A stretch of DNA of 64,000 nt, taken from NCBI GenBank assembly GCA_029243605.1, contig JAQWRT010000046.1:1-64000 (forward strand). Direction: 5' to 3'. Within the stretch, counting starts at the first letter, position 1; each line of letters begins with the position of its first letter. The position numbers and the translations under genes are program-made. The notes beneath the pieces are model-generated. The model did not search any database. It saw only the letters and a program-made list of their open reading frames with translations, and had not been told where the DNA came from. Of this stretch, positions 36,420-44,104 are shown one piece after another. Source of the stretch: Myxococcota bacterium (GTDB lineage Bacteria > Myxococcota_A > UBA9160 > UBA4427).

Positions 36420-37084
36420 TCTTCCTTGGCCTCAGAACCAGAATCCTGGGAAGCTTCCTCGGCTTCTCCTGCCTCAGCCTCCTCCGCACCCTCGACCTGG
36501 GCAGCCTCTTCGGACTGAACGGCACGGGGCATAAGAATCGAAACCACGGACAGAGCGCTGTCGCTGATCAGTTCCACCTCTGCGGGCAGCCTGATGTCAG
36601 AGACGTGCAGCGATTCGCCCAACTCAAGGGCAGAGATATCCGCCGTGACATCGTCCGGGATCCCGTCGGGCAGGCAGCTGAGTTCCAAATCACGCAACGC
36701 GTGCTCGACAACTCCGCCCTCGACCACGCCGGGCGCTTCTCCCGACAAATGAATCGGAACCAAAACCTGAACTCGCGAGGAGAGATCAATCTCGAAAAAG
36801 TCAGCGTGCAAGACACTCCGGCGAACCGGCTCTCGCTGAATAGCCTTGACCATGACCGTTCGGTTGGCCATGGAAGCATCGCCCTCGATATCAAAAAGTG
36901 TATTGATACCCGAATGGCTCGCCTTGATCTTTTTCTCGAGAATCCGAGGATCAAAGGCTACCGAGACAGGGTCTTGTCCCCCGCCATAGACAACGCCAGG
37001 GGCCATCCCAGCCGCGCGCAATTTCCGATTATGGGATTTTCCCAGTCCTGAACGAATTTCCAGGGCGATCGATTCTTCAGCCAC
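36416..37084 (-). CDS. rplY: 50S ribosomal protein bL25 (general stress protein Ctc type)
   Basis: A 222-residue two-domain bL25 of the CTC type that binds 5S rRNA. The N-terminal L25 domain has KLRAAGMAPGVVYGGG and REPVRRSVLHADFFEIDL. The TL5/CTC beta domain follows (VPIHLSGEAPGVVEGGV, LPDGIPDDVTADISALELG). The last 30 residues are an acidic Ala/Glu tail. The start is GTG 37084 with GAGGAG seven bases upstream. It lies between prs and pth, the usual order, and its stop overlaps the CTG of pth. Confidence 0.95.
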   Translation of the reverse strand: MAEESIALEIRSGLGKSHNRKLRAAGMAPGVVYGGGQDPVSVAFDPRILEKKIKASHSGINTLFDIEGDASMANRTVMVKAIQREPVRRSVLHADFFEIDLSSRVQVLVPIHLSGEAPGVVEGGVVEHALRDLELSCLPDGIPDDVTADISALELGESLHVSDIRLPAEVELISDSALSVVSILMPRAVQSEEAAQVEGAEEAEAGEAEEASQDSGSEAKED

Positions 37085-37140
37085 CGACTTTCTCCTCAAA
37101 TTCCAAAGCCGGGGTTTTCGAGCCCCGGCGCAATCGCAGC

Positions 37141-38076
37141 CTAGAAGAGGCTGCTCACACTTTCTTCATTATTGATTCGCCGAATCGCCTCGCCGAGATG
37201 TTCGGCGACAGAAACGACCATGATCTTCTCGTTTTCCTGCGCTTCGGAGCGCAGAGGGATGGTATCCGTAACGATCAGCTTCTCGAGTTCACTTTCCCCA
37301 ATACGCTTGAGGGCCGGCCCCGAGAGCACGGGATGCGTAATCGCGGCGTAGACCTTGGTCGCCCCCGCTCCGATCAGTGCCCTCGCCGCTTCGCAGAGCG
37401 TGCCCGCCGTATCCACCATGTCGTCGACAATGACGCAGACCTTGCCCTCAACGTTACCGATGATATTCATCACTTCGGCGACATTTGCGACCTCGCGGCG
37501 CTTGTCGATGATCGCCAGGTTGGCGTCGAGCCGTTTTGCGTAGGCCCTCGCCCGCTCAACGCCGCCGGCATCGGGGGAGATGATTACGGTTTCTCCCCGG
37601 ACCTCCTGCTGCACGGCCTTGAGGAGCAACGTCGTTGCATAGAGGTTGTCCACGGGGATATTGAAGAAGCCCTGGACCTGACCAGCGTGTAGATCCATGC
37701 AGAGCAGTCGATCAGCACCCGCCGTTGTAATCAGATCGGCGATCAATTTCGCCGTGATCGGCACCCGGGGCTTGACCTTGCGGTCCTGGCGCCCGTAGCC
37801 GTAATAGGGGACTACTGCGGTAATGCGTCTCGCCGACGCCCGCTTCAGGGCGTCGATCATGATCAATAATTCCATCAGGTGCGCATTCGCGGGAGCACAG
37901 GTCGACTGCAGGATGAAGCAGTCCTGACCGCGAACGTTTTCGCCGATCTCGACGCTGCACTCGCCGTCGCTGAAGGTGCCCACCTCGGCAGCCCCCAACG
38001 CAACACCGAGCCGCCGGGCGACGGCCTTGGCCAGTGCCTGATTGGCGTTTCCTGTAAATAGCTTGAGACTCTGCAT
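37141..38076 (-). CDS. prs: ribose-phosphate pyrophosphokinase Prs
   Basis: A 311-residue class I PRPP synthetase making PRPP from ribose-5-phosphate and ATP. Motifs: [36 protein letters not shown] (flexible loop), [25 protein letters not shown] and the PRPP-binding loop [14 protein letters not shown]. Length is standard. It is between the tRNA-Gln gene and rplY on the same strand, 56 bases before rplY. Confidence 0.97.
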   Translation of the reverse strand: MQSLKLFTGNANQALAKAVARRLGVALGAAEVGTFSDGECSVEIGENVRGQDCFILQSTCAPANAHLMELLIMIDALKRASARRITAVVPYYGYGRQDRKVKPRVPITAKLIADLITTAGADRLLCMDLHAGQVQGFFNIPVDNLYATTLLLKAVQQEVRGETVIISPDAGGVERARAYAKRLDANLAIIDKRREVANVAEVMNIIGNVEGKVCVIVDDMVDTAGTLCEAARALIGAGATKVYAAITHPVLSGPALKRIGESELEKLIVTDTIPLRSEAQENEKIMVVSVAEHLGEAIRRINNEESVSSLF

Positions 38077-38136
38077 GCCTATGCTTTCGTTCTTCCCACC
38101 GAACTCCGAGCCCGGCCGATTCGCCTTGGGGCGGCC

Positions 38137-38211
<75 letters not shown>

Positions 38212-38280
38212 GCAGTGACCTGATCCGGCCAACTCCTCCACTCACCCGCCCCCTTTTGGGTTTCGGGCCTGGGCGAGATC

Positions 38281-39240
38281 TTACCGAGCGGGCCACGTCC
38301 CAGCGAGCCGCGCCCAACCATCTCCCCGCAGGGTCATGTTTCTGATCGCGCTTTTCGCCTCCGATGGGTTCGCGAAGACACCAAAACTGGTCGCACCACT
38401 CCCCGACATACCCACCGCCTGAGCACCCATTTCCACCAGACGAGCCTGAATTTGACCGATCTCCGGGCACAAACGGCGCGCGGCGTCCGCGAGATCGTTT
38501 TCGAGCAATTCGGCCAGCCGACGCGCACAGCCCTCCGAATCTCCTGGATCCTGAGCCAGCCAATCCGAGAGGGAACGCAGCGTAGAGCCTGACCCGGCCC
38601 GCGTCAACGCATCCCGGCGGGAACCGAAAGCTTCGAATACCCGGGCGGTGGACAGGCCCTGGCCGGGATTCGCCAGAACGAGGCAGAGCCGGGGAAGCCC
38701 GCCGACCGGGGTCACCCGCTCCCCCACCCCCTCCACCAGGGCCGGGCGTGGGGAGAGAAAGAAGGGAACATCCGCACCCAGGGAAAGTCCCAGCGCCGCC
38801 AACCGGCGCCGGCCCAGAGCTCCGGGTGCCAGGGCATCGAGGGCCCGGAGCACCGCGCCCGCATCGCTGGAGCCGCCGCCCAAGCCTGCGGCCACCGGAA
38901 TCCGCTTGAGCAGTTCCAGGGAGACCGACCACGAGAGGCCGGCCTCCCGCAGGAAACCCTCCGCCGCCCGATGGGCCAAATTTTCAGGTCCCGAGGGGAG
39001 CTTGGCGGGGACGCCGAGTGCGTCGTCGGCCACCGAACTCTTGAGGCGGACCGTGGGTCGATCCGCCGGCGCCACCTCGACGCTCAGCGCGTCGGCTAGG
39101 TCGAGAGGGACGAAAAGGCTCTCGATCAAGTGATAGCCGTCGGCCCGGCGACCCACGACCTTCAAACCGAGATTCAGCTTGGCCGGTGCCGCCATCTCCA
39201 ACCGGCCGGAAACGCGGGTGAAGTCAGCTCGGGCGTTCAC
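38281..39240 (-). CDS. ispE: 4-diphosphocytidyl-2-C-methyl-D-erythritol kinase IspE
   Basis: A 319-residue GHMP kinase of the MEP isoprenoid pathway. The N-terminal AAPAKLNLGLKVVGRRADGYH carries the substrate-binding Lys/His, the glycine-rich ATP loop is PVAAGLGGGSSDAGAVLRAL, and the C-terminal GMSGSGATSFGVF is the third GHMP motif. The start is GTG 39240, nine bases after the DUF1844 stop; ATG 39195 is possible but has the purine run directly against it. The pathway partner IspG is at 42059. Confidence 0.94.
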   Translation of the reverse strand: MNARADFTRVSGRLEMAAPAKLNLGLKVVGRRADGYHLIESLFVPLDLADALSVEVAPADRPTVRLKSSVADDALGVPAKLPSGPENLAHRAAEGFLREAGLSWSVSLELLKRIPVAAGLGGGSSDAGAVLRALDALAPGALGRRRLAALGLSLGADVPFFLSPRPALVEGVGERVTPVGGLPRLCLVLANPGQGLSTARVFEAFGSRRDALTRAGSGSTLRSLSDWLAQDPGDSEGCARRLAELLENDLADAARRLCPEIGQIQARLVEMGAQAVGMSGSGATSFGVFANPSEAKSAIRNMTLRGDGWARLAGTWPAR

Positions 39241-39248
39241 CGGCTCCC

Positions 39249-39551
39249 CTAGGCGTCGAGTTCGACGAAGTGCAGACGAAGCTCGTAGAGCAGGCTGTCG
39301 AGCAACTTGGCCTCATCGGCCTCAAGATTGCCACGGGTCTTCTCCCTCAACATCTCAAGGGTGTCGATGGTCTGCTGGGCGATCTCCCGGTTCGGGGAGG
39401 CCGTTTTCTTGGTCTCCGGGTCCGCCAGAAGGCCCATCTGGTAGAGGGCCGTTGTCGAGAGCGAGAGCACGAACGTCGACAAATCGATGGCGGGCAGTTC
39501 CGAGGGGGCCTTGGGCTGGTCGCTCGCTCCCGCTCCCGACTCATCGGCCAT
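39249..39551 (-). CDS. DUF1844 protein
   Basis: A 100-residue helical protein. After a disordered N-terminus (about 20 residues) comes DLSTFVLSLSTTALYQMGLL and IAQQTIDTLEMLREKTRGNL, the DUF1844 core, which is common in deltaproteobacteria and planctomycetes. No function is established. It sits between the phosphatidyltransferase (12 bases) and ispE (9 bases) on one strand, so it shares their transcript. Confidence 0.85.
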   Translation of the reverse strand: MADESGAGASDQPKAPSELPAIDLSTFVLSLSTTALYQMGLLADPETKKTASPNREIAQQTIDTLEMLREKTRGNLEADEAKLLDSLLYELRLHFVELDA

Positions 39552-39562
39552 CGGCCACCTCC

Positions 39563-40174
39563 TCAGTCTCGACCCTGCAGGGCCGAGGATTCGTCCCGGG
39601 AGTCCAGGGACTGCCGGGCACTCTCGAAGCGCTGGACCACCGTGGCCGACGAGCCCACAGCCAGAATCCAGAGTGCGGGGACCATCAGACCCAAAGCCCC
39701 TCCCGCGATCAGAAGCCCGATCCGCTCGCCGCGCTCAACCACCCCCCCATCGAGGATCAGGTCGAGGGATTCAGCCCGGGCGCGGGTATAGGAAGTCAAA
39801 ATACTGGACGTCAGACCCGTGGCGGCCACCAGAGTGGTCATTTGGTCTCCCGCCATAGCGAAGTGGATGATCAGGCCCAACATCACGGCCATATCCACCA
39901 AGCGGTCCAAGGTCGAGTCGAGGAATGCACCGAACTTGGTCTCGATCCCCTGATGCCGGGCGACAACGCCGTCCACGAGATCACACAGTCCGCCGAAGGC
40001 GAGCAGGATCGCTCCCGCCAGGAATTGGCCCGCCCCAAACGCGGCGGCGGCGACGAGGCAGATCATCGCCCCGAGAATCGTCAACAGGTTGGGATCGATG
40101 CGCCCCTTGAAAAGGAAGGGAAGCGCTGCCTGAATCCACTGATCGAGCTTATGGCCGAATTTTTCCTTGATCAC
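39563..40174 (-). CDS. CDP-alcohol phosphatidyltransferase
   Basis: A 203-residue membrane enzyme with about six hydrophobic segments. The catalytic motif D-x2-DG-x2-AR-x8-G-x3-D-x3-D is complete: CDLVDGVVAR, then GAFLDSTLDRLVD. The family transfers a phosphatidyl group from CDP-diacylglycerol to an alcohol such as glycerol-3-phosphate, inositol-phosphate, serine or archaetidyl substrates. The acceptor cannot be read from sequence. It resembles PgsA-like and phosphatidylinositol-phosphate synthase-like members equally. Confidence 0.88.
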   Translation of the reverse strand: MIKEKFGHKLDQWIQAALPFLFKGRIDPNLLTILGAMICLVAAAAFGAGQFLAGAILLAFGGLCDLVDGVVARHQGIETKFGAFLDSTLDRLVDMAVMLGLIIHFAMAGDQMTTLVAATGLTSSILTSYTRARAESLDLILDGGVVERGERIGLLIAGGALGLMVPALWILAVGSSATVVQRFESARQSLDSRDESSALQGRD

Positions 40175-40270
40175 GGGCTACTTCTCGCCCGGCCTCGACC
40201 GGGCCCCTCGGGTTACGCACCCTCGCCTTTCGGCCCAGGGATGACTTAAGCAACGGTAAAATAAGGGTTT

Positions 40271-40462
40271 TCAGATCTCCGGGGCCGCATCCGGGGCCGC
40301 GGTGGGCTCCTCTGCGTCGTCTTCGTCTTCGTCTTCGGCGATCTTGTCCGCGGAATCGGGCAAAGCCGCCAGTTCCGCTCGAAATTCTTCTTCGCCTGCC
40401 CAGTCCGGACGTCCCTCCATCCGGCGGTCAAATTTAAGCTTCCGTTCAGCCTCGAGATTCAT
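40271..40462 (-). CDS. small conserved acidic-tailed protein
   Basis: A 63-residue protein. The first 45 residues (EAERKLKFDRRMEGRPDW, EEEFRAELAALPDSADKI) look like a small helical family seen in deltaproteobacterial genomes, from recollection. The end is strongly acidic (EDEDEDDAEEP). ATG 40462 is preceded by GAGGAGG at nine bases, a convincing start; longer in-frame starts lack one. It is divergent from bamD. Function unknown. Confidence 0.7.
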   Translation of the reverse strand: MNLEAERKLKFDRRMEGRPDWAGEEEFRAELAALPDSADKIAEDEDEDDAEEPTAAPDAAPEI

Positions 40463-40621
40463 CGGCTCTTTCCTCCTCAAAAAACGCGCCCCCGCCCACG
40501 GGGGCCTGGAATGGCGACCAACCCTAGCAGATCGCATTCGGCGGGGGAGCTACCCGGGAACAAGAGCCCGGGCGGCGTTTTCCAACCCCGGAGAAGCGTC
40601 CTTGGGTAGACTCGACCTGCC

Positions 40622-41428
40622 ATGAACCCCTTTTATATCGACCCCAGCGACACAAGACTCAGCTCCGGCCTCATTCTGGCCTTCTGCCTGGTCTTCCTTT
40701 ACGGCTGCTCGACGAACTCCTCGGGGTTCGAGGACGTAGCACCCGCCGACGAGCTCTACGCCGAGGGGGTCGACTTGCTCAAGGGGCGCAACGTCCTCGG
40801 CGTCTACACGTGGATCAACTACACCCGCGCCCGGGAACCCTTTCAAGCGATCATCGACAACTACCCGTACAGCAAATACGAGACCGAAGCCCAGATCAAG
40901 ATCGCCGATACCTACTTCGAAGAGGGCAACTACGAAGAGGCCCTCTCCTATTACCGGGGGTTCGCGGATCTCCACCCCCAGCATCCCAAGGTTCCCTACA
41001 CGATTTTGCGCTCGGCGCTCTGTTATTACAACCAGATCAAATCCATCGATCGCGACCAAACCTCAACCCGAGAAGCCCTCAAATACCTCGAGATACTCAG
41101 CACCAAATATCCCTACGCCCCCGCAACTCAGGAAGGCGAAGTCATCCTTCACCAGCTGCGTATTCAGCTTGCCGACTACATGATGGAGATCGGCGATTTC
41201 TACTTGGATCGAACTCAATACCAATCCGCGGCGACCCGCTTCAGGAGAGTCCTCGACGATTACCCAGGACTCGGAAGCGACGCCGAGGCCCTCTACAAAC
41301 TCGGGCTCTGTTACGAGGAAATGAAACGCATCGACGAGGCACTGCGGCTCTACCATGTAGTCCTCGAGAATTTTTCGAGCTCTCCCGATGCGGAGCGAGC
41401 GGCCGAACGCATTGCGGGAGCTGAATAG
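40622..41428 (+). CDS. bamD: outer membrane assembly lipoprotein BamD
   Basis: A 268-residue lipoprotein of the BAM complex that inserts outer-membrane proteins. The signal sequence ends in the lipobox FLYGC. TPR-like helical repeats follow: ADELYAEGVDLL, AREPFQAIIDNYPYSKYETEAQIKIADTYF in pieces, EALSYYRGFADLHPQHPKVPY, YLDRTQYQSAATRF and a final GLCYEEMKRIDEALRLY. PYSKYETEAQ and HPQHPKVPY are typical BamD. Its presence shows a true outer membrane. cvpA follows after 109 bases. Confidence 0.92.
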   Translation: MNPFYIDPSDTRLSSGLILAFCLVFLYGCSTNSSGFEDVAPADELYAEGVDLLKGRNVLGVYTWINYTRAREPFQAIIDNYPYSKYETEAQIKIADTYFEEGNYEEALSYYRGFADLHPQHPKVPYTILRSALCYYNQIKSIDRDQTSTREALKYLEILSTKYPYAPATQEGEVILHQLRIQLADYMMEIGDFYLDRTQYQSAATRFRRVLDDYPGLGSDAEALYKLGLCYEEMKRIDEALRLYHVVLENFSSSPDAERAAERIAGAE

Positions 41429-41537
41429 GGCGGGCACGACCCTGAGGCCTAAGGCGCCCAGGCGAAAGACGATTAGTCACCACGCACACCACCAGACCGA
41501 GAAGCGGGTATAGCCGCGCTGCAGCGGGAGGAGAGGC

Positions 41538-42062
41538 ATGGGAGGCGAGGGCGCACTAACACTCCTCGACGGCACCGTTCTTGTAATTCTCCTGATCGGA
41601 ATTACCCGGGGCATTTTTATAGGCATGGTCAGAGAAAGTCTCTCCATGGCCGGCCTTGGTGCGGCGGTCCTTGCCGCGCGCTACGGAACTCCCACCGCTT
41701 CCGTCGCTCTCCAGGAACTGACCCAAGGCGCGGTCGGACCCGGACTCGCCCCCTGGCTTGCGGGTAGCGCACTCGGGATAGGAACAATCATCGCCATGAC
41801 CCTGATCAGCAGAGTCATTCAACGCGGTGTGCGCGCCGCAGGCCTGAACTGGCTGGACCGGTCGGGTGGCGCACTGCTCGGAATGGCCGAGGGAGTGCTT
41901 GTTTCCATTCTGGTCGTTCTCGGCGCCACCTTGATCTTTGGCCGGGAACACCCGTCTATCGACGGGTCCCGCAGCGTCGCCGCCTACGATTCCATTCGGT
42001 CCTATATGGGCGACAAGATTGAGTCCATGCCCGAACTGCCGGACCCCAGCGAACTTCTCTAG
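41538..42062 (+). CDS. CvpA-family membrane protein
   Basis: A 174-residue protein with four membrane segments. The CvpA family pattern is seen as TLLDGTVLVILLIGITRGIFIGMVRE at the N-terminus (split here by nothing unusual) and LDRSGGALLGMAEGVLVSILVV later. CvpA in E. coli is linked to colicin V secretion and envelope function, but its molecular role is unsettled. The stop shares CTAG with the convergent ispG stop. Confidence 0.85.
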   Translation: MGGEGALTLLDGTVLVILLIGITRGIFIGMVRESLSMAGLGAAVLAARYGTPTASVALQELTQGAVGPGLAPWLAGSALGIGTIIAMTLISRVIQRGVRAAGLNWLDRSGGALLGMAEGVLVSILVVLGATLIFGREHPSIDGSRSVAAYDSIRSYMGDKIESMPELPDPSELL

Positions 42063-44089
42063 GAATCGTGATCGGCGATCAAGGCCAGGAGGCGATCGGG
42101 TGCGTCCTGTTCGGGAATATTCCGGGCGACAACCTGCTGACCCGCATAGAGAGTCACGACCCCGGGCCCTGAACCCACGTAACCGAAATCTGCATCGGCC
42201 ATTTCGCCCGGTCCGTTTACGATGCATCCCATCACAGCGATTTTCACGCCCTTCAGGTGGGAAGTGACGGACTTGATCCGAGCGGTTGTGTCTTCGAGAT
42301 CGAAGAGTGTTCGGCCGCACGAAGGGCAAGAAATATACTCGGTTCGAGTCGTTCGAAGCCTCGCACCCTGGAGAATCCGATACGAAAGGTCGAGTGCGCT
42401 CGCAGGGTCAGAAAAGTTCCTAAGGGAGAGGATGTCGCCGAAGCCATCGCAGAGTGGCCCCCCCATGGCAATGGACGCTTCGATCAAGTCAGCCTCGTTA
42501 TCCGCGCCCCGCACCAATGAATGCCTCAATACGATTCCCTTATGACCAGCCCCTCTATCCTCGAGAAGTGACGCAAGGAGGCGAACGCCGTGAGCCGCAG
42601 GCGGGCCCTCCAGGGAGAAACCCAATACGGCCTGGGGGTCCTCCGGAATCGTTTTCAAGATTCGATCGACGAGCACTGCGAGTTCGTCGAGTTCTACCCG
42701 AAGGCAATATTCCAGGACGGTGCCCGACTGGGCGGCAACTCCGGCAATCCGCGCGAGAGACTCGGCAGAATCCTCGAGAGTGACATCCACGACCACTCGC
42801 GCACATTCGGATGGAAACTCGAAATTGGCACCCAGCGACCGTGCAGAAATCCGCATGGAGAGTGGAAGGTCGGAACCGAGCTCGCCAAGGGTTTCGGCTA
42901 TCTCGATGAACGAAGAGGCAAACTCGCTCCCCGAAAGGCTGAGCAGCAATGACTCGCAGGCAATTCCCGGAACGGACTCCAGGGCAGCCAGAAATTCTCG
43001 AAGCGACTTAGTCGAACCCGCCAAGGCGATGGGGTCGTCGAGTTCGAGTTCGACGCGTACAGGCTCAGATCCACCCGCCCCGAGCTTTCCCATTTGAACC
43101 CTTGTGGTTTCCCGACGCTGGTGGACAAAGGGATCCATGGCAAGGGCAACCCCAAGCGCTGGGCTCGCCCGATGGGTGTCGCTCAGCCATGCCTGCTCGG
43201 CACGGCGCGCAATTTTCTCGGCCACCGGAATTTCTCTCACCGGATCCTCGGTCAAAGAGACTCGGATCGTGTCGCCGATGCCGTCTTCCAAAAGCGAACC
43301 GATGCCGATAGCGCTCTTGATTCGGCCGTCTTCAGCATCGCCGGCCTCGGTCACTCCCAAGTGGAAGGGGTAGCTCGGGAGCTCCCCTCCCCTCGCGTGC
43401 AGGCGAGCGGCCAGCAAACGGTAGGCCTGAATGGCGACATGGGCGTTGGACGCCTTCATACTGAAAATCACGTCGTAATACGATTCGGCCTCACAAACGT
43501 CCAGGAATTCCAGCGCGCTTTCCACCATCCCCCGCGGCGAATCTCCATAACGGTTCATAACCCTGTCAGAGAGCGATCCGTGGTTGGTTCCAATGCGCAT
43601 GGCCACGCCGTTTTGCTTGCAACGAAGCACCAGGGGCCTGAAGCGATCACCTACACGAGAAAGCTCGTCGGCATATTCCTGGTCGGTGTATTCGCGAACC
43701 TCAAACTTCTTTTTATCTGCGTAGTTCCCAGGGTTGACCCGAACCTTCTCTACGCAATCGGCCGCAATCATCGCCGCATTGGGAGTGAAGTGAATATCGG
43801 CCACCAAGGGAACTTCTACGCCCCGCTCGTTCAGCATGGTTCTGATCACTCGAAGATTCTCAGCATCACGAATAGAGGGGGCGGTCACTCTCGCGATCTC
43901 GCAGCCAGCCGCGACGAGACGTTCGATTTGATCAACGGTCGCGCGGCTATCCATGGTGTCGGTATTCGTCATGGACTGCAGGCGAATCGGGTTATCGCCC
44001 CCCACACCCACGGAACCGACGCTGACCTCACGGGTAAAACGTCGGCGGCCAACCCATGGATCCAGGACAAAGGGGTTTTCCTTAGCCAT
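42059..44089 (-). CDS. ispG: long-form (three-domain) IspG, HMB-PP synthase
   Basis: A 676-residue (E)-4-hydroxy-3-methylbut-2-enyl-diphosphate synthase, penultimate step of the MEP pathway. The N-terminal TIM barrel carries IRLQSMTNTDTMD, VPLVADIHFTPNAAM and VRVNPGNYADKK. The C-terminal Fe-S domain has ISCPSCGRTLFDL and VMGCIVNGPGEMADADFGYVG with the cluster Cys residues. Between them (about residues 310-560) is an extra domain absent from the 370-residue E. coli enzyme. This long form is known from plants, chlamydiae, Bacteroidetes and others. The electron donor cannot be inferred. Confidence 0.95.
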   Translation of the reverse strand: MAKENPFVLDPWVGRRRFTREVSVGSVGVGGDNPIRLQSMTNTDTMDSRATVDQIERLVAAGCEIARVTAPSIRDAENLRVIRTMLNERGVEVPLVADIHFTPNAAMIAADCVEKVRVNPGNYADKKKFEVREYTDQEYADELSRVGDRFRPLVLRCKQNGVAMRIGTNHGSLSDRVMNRYGDSPRGMVESALEFLDVCEAESYYDVIFSMKASNAHVAIQAYRLLAARLHARGGELPSYPFHLGVTEAGDAEDGRIKSAIGIGSLLEDGIGDTIRVSLTEDPVREIPVAEKIARRAEQAWLSDTHRASPALGVALAMDPFVHQRRETTRVQMGKLGAGGSEPVRVELELDDPIALAGSTKSLREFLAALESVPGIACESLLLSLSGSEFASSFIEIAETLGELGSDLPLSMRISARSLGANFEFPSECARVVVDVTLEDSAESLARIAGVAAQSGTVLEYCLRVELDELAVLVDRILKTIPEDPQAVLGFSLEGPPAAHGVRLLASLLEDRGAGHKGIVLRHSLVRGADNEADLIEASIAMGGPLCDGFGDILSLRNFSDPASALDLSYRILQGARLRTTRTEYISCPSCGRTLFDLEDTTARIKSVTSHLKGVKIAVMGCIVNGPGEMADADFGYVGSGPGVVTLYAGQQVVARNIPEQDAPDRLLALIADHDS

Positions 44090-44104
44090 CTCAACAGGGC
44101 CCTC

